NCBI GenBank assembly: GCA_030153045.1 | Contig: JASLID010000003.1 | Location: 1-10,372 of the forward strand | Reading direction: 5' to 3' | Length of the DNA: 10,372 nucleotides | From: Flavobacterium sp. | GTDB taxonomy: Bacteria > Bacteroidota > Bacteroidia > Flavobacteriales > Flavobacteriaceae | Shown: positions 6,515 to 10,372 of the stretch, piece after piece | Layout of the letters: every line of letters starts with the position of its first letter | Position numbering within the stretch: the first letter of the stretch is position 1 | Made by a program: the position numbers and the translations under genes | The notes under the pieces: model-generated | Seen by the model: the letters and a program-made list of their open reading frames with translations, nothing else | What the model was told of the DNA's origin: nothing | The model's database searches: none

Positions 6515-7137
6515 TGAGAGAAAAATTAAACATAGAAACTTGGAACCGAAAAGAGCACTTCCTCTTTTTTAAACAAATGGAAGAACCTTTTTTTGGCATC
6601 ACCGTAACTGTCGATTGTACCAAAGCCTACGAAAAATCGAAAGAATTAGGCGTTTCCTTTTTTAGCTATTATTTGCATAAAACCTTGGTAGCGGTTAATT
6701 CGGTTGAAAACTTCCGATATCGAATTATTGATGATGAAGTTTTTATTTATGACCGAATTGACGTCTCATCTACCATTATGCGCGAAGACAATACTTTCGG
6801 ATTTTCATTAATTGAATATTCTCCCGATTTAGACATTTTTGCTAAAAACACAGTAAAAGAAATTAGTCGTATTCAAAATACTTCAGGCCTTTTTACCAGA
6901 GAATTTAACGACCCTAACCTCATTCATTTTTCAACCATACCATGGATGAATTTCACTTCTGTATCCCATGCTCGAGGTTTTACTTATCCTGATAGTTGCC
7001 CCAAAATTTCTTTCGGAAAAATGATGGAAGAAAACGGCAAAAAAACAATGGCAATGTCTATACATGTACATCATGGATTGGTTGACGGATTTCACGTAGG
7101 TCAATTTTATACTTTTTTTCAGGAATTAATGGGTTGA
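6514..7137 (+). CDS. Chloramphenicol acetyltransferase-family protein (CoA-dependent O-acyltransferase)
   Basis: This 207-residue protein resembles classical trimeric CAT along its whole length. The N-terminal WNRKEHFLFF matches CAT's W-x-RKEHF segment. NFRYRIIDDEVFIYD and PWMNFTSV correspond to CAT's PEFRM...VIWD and PWVSFTSF. The active-site HHGLVDGFH places catalytic His187 and structural Asp191 at the expected spacing. It is about 10 residues shorter than CAT type I. The start is GTG at 6514-6516, sharing its G with the TAG stop of the HAD gene; the first residues already align with CAT, so no upstream ATG is needed. Many chromosomal CAT homologues in Bacteroidota have no shown resistance role, so acetylation of chloramphenicol is possible but not established. 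Cotranslation with the HAD hydrolase suggests a shared, unknown metabolite. Confidence 0.9.
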   Translation: MREKLNIETWNRKEHFLFFKQMEEPFFGITVTVDCTKAYEKSKELGVSFFSYYLHKTLVAVNSVENFRYRIIDDEVFIYDRIDVSSTIMREDNTFGFSLIEYSPDLDIFAKNTVKEISRIQNTSGLFTREFNDPNLIHFSTIPWMNFTSVSHARGFTYPDSCPKISFGKMMEENGKKTMAMSIHVHHGLVDGFHVGQFYTFFQELMG

Positions 7138-7187
7138 TTTATTCCAAAAGTTGTGTTTTGTAAGATAAAAGAAACGGTTTAATTTCT

Positions 7188-7195
7188 TAACTTTA
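7188..7195 (+). promoter_or_regulatory. Possible -7 promoter element for ferritin
   Basis: TAACTTTA differs from TAnnTTTG only in its last base and ends 13 bases before the ferritin ATG. The 71-base gap after the CAT-family gene shows no terminator, so read-through from upstream is also possible. I saw no recognisable Fur-type iron box. Confidence 0.35.
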
Positions 7196-7208
7196 CAATA
7201 AAAACGAT

Positions 7209-7730
7209 ATGCTTTTAGAAAAAATCGAAACAATACTGAATGGTCAAATTCGTATTGAAGCAGAATCTTCCCAGATTTATTTGGCTATGGCTTGTTGGGC
7301 AGAAGTTCATGGTCTTGAAGGTGTAGCACAGTTTATGTACAACCAATCGGATGAAGAAAGAACACACATGTTGAAACTAGTCAAATATGTAAATGAACGA
7401 GGAGGTCACGCCATCATTACTGATATTAAAGCACCAGCTACGAGATACAAAACCTTCAAAGAAATGTTTGAGAATTTATACAAGCATGAATTGTTTGTTT
7501 CGGCAAGTATTAACGAATTAGTTCATATTACTTTGGCTGAAAAAGACTACGCCACACATAATTTCCTACAATGGTATGTTTCTGAACAAATAGAAGAAGA
7601 AGCACAAGCGAAAACCATATTAGACAAAATAAACTTAATTGGCGATGACAAAGGCGGTTTATACCTATTTGATCGCGATATTCAACAACTTGCCGTAACT
7701 AGCGCTGCGGCAGCTGGCAACAAAAAATAA
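7209..7730 (+). CDS. ftnA: Ferritin (non-haem, FtnA type)
   Basis: This 173-residue ferritin oxidises Fe(II) at a diiron ferroxidase centre and stores it as a ferric mineral inside a 24-subunit cytoplasmic shell. By residue number it carries the complete E. coli FtnA set: Glu17, Tyr24, Glu50, His53, Glu94, Gln127 and Glu130. The acidic residues of the third iron site, Glu49, Glu126 and Glu129, are present too. There is no haem-ligand Met in the bacterioferritin position, so this is FtnA rather than Bfr. The four-helix bundle spans about 5-142, a fifth short helix follows at 153-165, and the C-terminus is an Ala-rich tail ending in NKK. A small Lys/Cys-rich gene starts 17 bases downstream and is probably in the same transcript. 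Confidence 0.96.
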   Translation: MLLEKIETILNGQIRIEAESSQIYLAMACWAEVHGLEGVAQFMYNQSDEERTHMLKLVKYVNERGGHAIITDIKAPATRYKTFKEMFENLYKHELFVSASINELVHITLAEKDYATHNFLQWYVSEQIEEEAQAKTILDKINLIGDDKGGLYLFDRDIQQLAVTSAAAAGNKK

Positions 7731-7747
7731 AATTAATTGAATATGTT

Positions 7748-7933
7748 TTGAGTAAAAAAGAGAAACATAAATCAAAAGACAAGCACGACAAAGTACTTCA
7801 CAAGATGCTTAAAATTGCAAAAGACTGCAAGTCGAAGTGTTGTGAAAAATATATGAAAAGTGAAGACAAACGCTGCAAGCGTTGCCCTATGTTTGACCTG
7901 ATTAAAAAATACACCAAAACTCCTTCTCCTTGA
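7748..7933 (+). CDS. Small Lys/His/Cys-rich protein, possible metal binder
   Basis: This is a 61-residue basic protein with no signal peptide or membrane segment. The first 25 residues are dominated by Lys and His (KKEKHKSKDKHDK). Five cysteines follow in the pattern Cys27-x3-Cys31-Cys32-x10-Cys43-x2-Cys46-Pro, ending MFDLIKKY. Clustered cysteines and a CP turn suggest metal or iron-sulfur binding, but no known family is assigned with confidence; I recall similar short proteins with a KCCEKY...RCKRCP core in other Flavobacteria. The predicted start is TTG at 7748. An ATG at 7743 opens a two-codon frame (Met-Phe-stop) overlapping it, and the first in-frame ATG is only at residue 20. The gene follows ferritin by 17 bases, and its stop codon lies in the loop of a terminator, which suggests it closes the ferritin transcript. 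Confidence 0.7.
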   Translation: MSKKEKHKSKDKHDKVLHKMLKIAKDCKSKCCEKYMKSEDKRCKRCPMFDLIKKYTKTPSP

Positions 7934-7944
7934 GGGAGTTTTTT
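7916..7944 (+). terminator. Rho-independent terminator after the ferritin/Cys-rich pair
   Basis: AAAACTCC (7916-7923) pairs with GGAGTTTT (7935-7942), and the run of six T at 7939-7944 completes the signal. The stop codon TGA (7931-7933) of the small gene lies in the loop, so the last codons of the gene form the left arm. Confidence 0.8.
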
Positions 7945-7957
7945 AATATAACTATTT

Positions 7958-8002
7958 GTGAACGAACCATTTTAAATGTTCACTGTTAAAATACAATTAA
8001 CA
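7958..8002. promoter_or_regulatory. Two adjacent dyad-symmetric sites upstream of the bacilliredoxin gene
   Basis: GTGAAC (7958-7963) and GTTCAC (7978-7983) form one dyad with a 14-base spacer. It is immediately followed by TGTTAA-N7-TTAACA (7984-8002). Both lie 26-70 bases upstream of the -7 element at 8028 and outside any gene. They could be operators for a dimeric regulator, but AT-rich DNA yields short dyads by chance. Confidence 0.3.
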
Positions 8003-8027
8003 ATTATGCAGCTAAATATTTACTTTG

Positions 8028-8035
8028 TAACTTTG
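8028..8035 (+). promoter_or_regulatory. Bacteroidota -7 promoter element for the bacilliredoxin gene
   Basis: TAACTTTG is an exact TAnnTTTG match ending 22 bases before the ATG at 8058. A second near-match, TACTTTG (8021-8027), lies directly before it, so start-site selection may be flexible. Confidence 0.55.
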
Positions 8036-8057
8036 TGCTTCAATAAATAATAAAACT

Positions 8058-8468
8058 ATGTATCCAGAAGAAATGGTAAAACCAATGCGTGCTGAATTAT
8101 CAGATGCGGGGTTTCAAGATTTATATAATGCTGAAGCAGTTGAAAAAGCAATAGCACAAGAAGGAACAACTTTAGTGGTCGTAAATTCGGTATGTGGTTG
8201 TGCGGCCAGAAATGCTCGCCCAGGCGCTAAAATGAGTTTAGAAAACAGCAAAAAACCAGATCATTTAATTACTGTTTTTGCTGGTGTCGATAAAGATGCT
8301 GTTGATGCAGCTAGACAACACATGTTTCCTTTTCCTCCATCATCGCCAAGTATGGCTTTGTTCAAAAATGGAGAGTTGGTTCATATGTTAGAGCGTCACC
8401 ACATTGAAGGTCGTCCTGCAGAATTAATTGCTGAAAACCTAAAAGATGCTTACAACGAGTTTTGCTAA
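8058..8468 (+). CDS. BrxA/BrxB family bacilliredoxin
   Basis: This 136-residue thioredoxin-fold protein belongs to the YphP/YqiW (BrxA/BrxB) family, which removes bacillithiol from protein thiols after oxidative stress. It has the family start MYPEEMVKPMRAEL, the active site SVCGCAARNARPG with Cys46 and Cys48 (a CGC motif rather than thioredoxin's CxxC), and the conserved segment MFPFPPSSPSMALFKNGELVHMLERHHIEGR containing the fold's cis-Pro region. A further cysteine is the very last residue. Length is normal. The role implies that the host makes bacillithiol or a related thiol, which is plausible because several Bacteroidota carry bsh genes, though none is in this window. It is a single-gene unit: a terminator precedes it, an own promoter element drives it, and a strong terminator follows 17 bases after its stop. 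Confidence 0.93.
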   Translation: MYPEEMVKPMRAELSDAGFQDLYNAEAVEKAIAQEGTTLVVVNSVCGCAARNARPGAKMSLENSKKPDHLITVFAGVDKDAVDAARQHMFPFPPSSPSMALFKNGELVHMLERHHIEGRPAELIAENLKDAYNEFC

Positions 8469-8485
8469 TAAGACTTAACAAATTC

Positions 8486-8515
8486 AAACCACGTTGTAAA
8501 AACGTGGTTTTTTTT
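8486..8515 (+). terminator. Strong rho-independent terminator after the bacilliredoxin gene
   Basis: AAACCACGTT (8486-8495) and AACGTGGTTT (8501-8510) form a perfect 10-bp stem around a GTAAA loop, followed by T residues to 8515. The symmetry would allow some function on the opposite strand as well. Confidence 0.92.
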
Positions 8516-8526
8516 ATTTAAAGGCT

Positions 8527-8534
8527 TATCTTTG
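8527..8534 (+). promoter_or_regulatory. Bacteroidota -7 promoter element for the plsC-desaturase pair
   Basis: TATCTTTG is an exact TAnnTTTG match, 12 bases downstream of the terminator and ending 17 bases before the ATG at 8552. It is the only promoter candidate between the terminator and the gene, and it implies a very short leader. Confidence 0.6.
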
Positions 8535-8551
8535 AGCAAATTTTGGAATAA

Positions 8552-9286
8552 ATGCAAAAAATTATTTCTTATCCCATATCGTTTGTATACTATTTCGCAT
8601 TTATAGTATGTTTGTTTGTTTTCCACCCAATTCAGTGGATTTGTTTTAATGTATTTGGGTACCAAGCACACAAAAAAAGTGTCGATTATTTGAATTTTTG
8701 TTTAACAAAATGCACCAATATTTTAGGAACTACCTATACTTTTGAGCATAAAGAAAGAATTCCTGAAAACGTTCCTATTATTTTTGTAGCCAACCACCAA
8801 AGTTTGTTTGATATTATTGGAATCATTTGGTATTTGCGTCGTAGTCATCCTAAATTTGTCAGTAAAAAAGAATTAGGGAAAGGAATTCCAAGCGTATCGT
8901 ACAATTTACGCCATGGCGGTTCCGTTCTTATTGACAGGAAAGACCCTAAACAAGCCATTCCTACCATACTTGGGTTATCTAAATACATCGAAAAACACAA
9001 ACGTTCAGCAGTGATATTTCCAGAAGGAACCCGAAGTAAAAATGGGGTACCAAGGAAGTTTTCGGAGAATGGTATTAAAATGCTTTGCAAAAATGCACCA
9101 TCGGCTTATATAGTTCCAATTACGATTAACAATTCTTGGAAAATGGTTCGGTATGGAACATTTCCGATGGGATTGGGAAATAAATTACAATTTATAATTC
9201 ACGAACCTATGGCTGTAAAGGATTATTCATTTGAAGAATTAATGACCAAAACAGAAAACGCCGTGGTTCAATCTATAAAAATTTAA
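8552..9286 (+). CDS. plsC: 1-acyl-sn-glycerol-3-phosphate acyltransferase (PlsC type)
   Basis: This 244-residue membrane-associated enzyme of the LPLAT/PlsC family transfers an acyl chain to the sn-2 position of lysophosphatidate, giving phosphatidate for phospholipid synthesis. An N-terminal hydrophobic segment (about 6-33) anchors it in the inner membrane. Motif I is NHQSLFD (81-87) with catalytic His82 and Asp87 in HX4D spacing. Motif II is around SVLIDRKD (124-131), motif III is FPEGTRS (156-162), and motif IV is VPITI (188-192). Length is typical of the family. The acyl-ACP desaturase begins 10 bases after its stop, so the two are almost certainly cotranscribed and probably both supply membrane lipid. 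Some family members act on ornithine lipids or other lysolipids, so the substrate is inferred. Confidence 0.9.
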   Translation: MQKIISYPISFVYYFAFIVCLFVFHPIQWICFNVFGYQAHKKSVDYLNFCLTKCTNILGTTYTFEHKERIPENVPIIFVANHQSLFDIIGIIWYLRRSHPKFVSKKELGKGIPSVSYNLRHGGSVLIDRKDPKQAIPTILGLSKYIEKHKRSAVIFPEGTRSKNGVPRKFSENGIKMLCKNAPSAYIVPITINNSWKMVRYGTFPMGLGNKLQFIIHEPMAVKDYSFEELMTKTENAVVQSIKI

Positions 9287-9296
9287 ATTTAAAAAC

Positions 9297-10283
9297 ATGT
9301 CAATAAAAAACATGCGTCTAGAAGTGATGCAATTTTTAGAAAAAAACATTGACTCTTTTGTCGATCAGTATCTGATTCCGGTAGAGAAAATTTGGCAACC
9401 AACAGATTTTTTACCCAATTCTCAGAATGAAAATTTCTTTGAAGAAGTAAAAGAATTACGCGAAATAGCCAAAGATTTACCTTATGATTTTTGGGTAACT
9501 TTAGTAGGTGATACCATTACCGAAGAAGCTTTACCAACTTACGAATCTTGGTTGATGGATGTAGATGGTGTAGGTCAGGTTGAAGCTAACGGTTGGTCTA
9601 AATGGATTCGTCATTGGACAGGTGAAGAAAACCGTCACGGAGATTTATTAAATAAATATTTATATTTATCGGGTCGTGTTAACATGCGCGAGATCGAGAT
9701 GACGACACAACATTTAATCAGTGATGGATTTGATATTGGTACTGGAAGAGATCCGTATAAAAACTTCGTGTATACTTCTTTTCAAGAATTAGCCACTTAC
9801 GTTTCACACAACCGTGTAGCACAATTGGCCAAAAGTTATGGTGACAACAAACTATCTAAGATCTGTAAAATGATTGCTGGAGACGAAATGCGTCATCATC
9901 ATGCCTATTCAGAATTTGTGAATCGTATTTTCCAAGTAGATCCAAGTGAAATGATGTTGGCTTTCCAATATATGATGAAACAAAAAATCGTGATGCCAGC
10001 TCAATTCTTGAGAGAATCGGGCGAAAAAATAAGTTCGGCTTTCGAACATTTTTCAGATTCGGCACAAAGAATTGGTGTGTATACTGCCAGTGATTATGTA
10101 GACATCATGCAGAAATTAATTGATAAATGGGAAATTGATAAAATTTCAGGTTTAACTGATGAAGCCGAAAAAGCACGTGATTATTTGATGAAATTGCCAG
10201 CAAGAATGGCAAAAATTTCAGAAAGATTAATCATTCCGGCTGAATCACAGATATTTAAATGGGTAGAACCTGCCACAAGATAA
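9297..10283 (+). CDS. Soluble acyl-ACP desaturase (plant stearoyl-ACP desaturase family)
   Basis: This 328-residue soluble diiron enzyme of the fatty acid desaturase type 2 family introduces a cis double bond into an acyl chain carried on ACP, using O2 and electrons from ferredoxin. It follows the castor delta-9 enzyme closely: GDTITEEALPTY, WTGEENRHGDLLNKYLYLSGRV, YTSFQELATYVSH and AGDEMRHHHAYSEF. The six iron ligands are all present: Glu76, Glu111, His114, Glu164, Glu197 and His200. From memory of the castor sequence, the loop between the first two ligand helices is three residues shorter here. There is no signal or membrane segment, so it is cytoplasmic. ATG 9297 is used; an ATG at 9312 is possible. 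It is translated just after plsC and ends before a terminator. Position of the double bond cannot be read from sequence. Confidence 0.94.
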   Translation: MSIKNMRLEVMQFLEKNIDSFVDQYLIPVEKIWQPTDFLPNSQNENFFEEVKELREIAKDLPYDFWVTLVGDTITEEALPTYESWLMDVDGVGQVEANGWSKWIRHWTGEENRHGDLLNKYLYLSGRVNMREIEMTTQHLISDGFDIGTGRDPYKNFVYTSFQELATYVSHNRVAQLAKSYGDNKLSKICKMIAGDEMRHHHAYSEFVNRIFQVDPSEMMLAFQYMMKQKIVMPAQFLRESGEKISSAFEHFSDSAQRIGVYTASDYVDIMQKLIDKWEIDKISGLTDEAEKARDYLMKLPARMAKISERLIIPAESQIFKWVEPATR

Positions 10284-10290
10284 ATTAACG

Positions 10291-10319
10291 AATCCTTTCC
10301 TAACCGAAAGGATTTTTTT
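10291..10319 (+). terminator. Rho-independent terminator after the desaturase gene
   Basis: AATCCTTTC (10291-10299) pairs perfectly with GAAAGGATT (10306-10314) around a 6-base loop and runs into a T tract ending at 10319, starting 8 bases after the desaturase stop. Confidence 0.9.
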
Positions 10320-10331
10320 AACTAAAATAAC

Positions 10332-10372
10332 ATGACATTAATAGACAACACTATACTTTTCGTAAAGCAACA
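10332..10372 (+). CDS. Start of an unidentified gene, cut by the window end
   Basis: An ATG 13 bases after the terminator opens a frame that stays open to the window end, giving MTLIDNTILFVKQ. I recall similar N-termini on HD-domain phosphohydrolases of Flavobacteria, but 13 residues are too few to assign a family. No promoter match lies between the terminator and the ATG, so any promoter would overlap the end of the desaturase gene. Confidence 0.5.
   Translation, partial: MTLIDNTILFVKQ

Noticed and set aside
6514..7137. Acquired chloramphenicol-resistance cassette
   Set aside because: No mobile element, repeat or composition shift flanks it and it is coupled to a housekeeping-type gene, so it looks chromosomal and native.
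7140..7208. Fur box or other iron-responsive operator before ferritin
   Set aside because: No convincing 19-base dyad of the Fur type was visible; only a weak -7 element.
1..10372. Novel defence island, CRISPR array or prophage
   Set aside because: All long genes belong to recognisable housekeeping or metabolic families, direct repeats lack spacer structure, and no integrase, transposase or structural phage gene is present.

Overview
The window looks like a stretch of ordinary chromosome from a member of the Bacteroidota, most likely Flavobacterium or a close relative. The evidence is the AT-rich composition, the lack of obvious Shine-Dalgarno sequences, several good matches to the Bacteroidota -7 promoter element TAnnTTTG just upstream of genes, and gene products typical of the group (a plant-type soluble acyl-ACP desaturase, a bacilliredoxin, and MetG with a C-terminal tRNA-binding domain). 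I see no phage, transposase, CRISPR array, rRNA or tRNA, and no convincing sign of a new multi-gene defence or biosynthetic system.

Layout. Bases 1-1179 hold the 3' end of mfd on the plus strand. A 16-bp perfect inverted repeat separates it from a convergent minus-strand group: a stand-alone ACT-domain protein (1253-1915), a YraN/UPF0102 protein (2022-2381) and an exported S66 LD-carboxypeptidase (2504-3475). The carboxypeptidase is divergent from metG (3684-5753). After metG come a HAD-family hydrolase (5822-6514) and, overlapping its stop codon by one base, a chloramphenicol-acetyltransferase-family protein (6514-7137). Next are a ferritin with a complete set of diiron ligands (7209-7730) and a 61-residue Lys/Cys-rich protein (7748-7933) that ends in a terminator. 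A bacilliredoxin (8058-8468) sits alone between two terminators. A PlsC-type acyltransferase (8552-9286) and a soluble acyl-ACP desaturase (9297-10283) form a compact lipid pair closed by a third terminator. The final 41 bases begin another gene.

Themes. PlsC and the desaturase plausibly act together on membrane phospholipid acyl chains: one makes the double bond on acyl-ACP, the other places an acyl chain on lysophosphatidate. Ferritin, the Cys-rich small protein and the bacilliredoxin suggest iron storage and thiol-redox housekeeping, although only the first two are likely cotranscribed.

The noncoding DNA is the least routine part. Four intergenic gaps hold different palindromic or short-period repeats (1182-1230, 2396-2495, 3529-3637, 5761-5811). 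Two of these, or promoters next to them, would cause upstream over-extension of neighbouring genes (yraN, the HAD gene), so I chose shorter starts. No gene-free stretch exceeds 300 bases; the longest is 3476-3683 (208 bases) between the LD-carboxypeptidase and metG, holding two promoters and a palindromic repeat.
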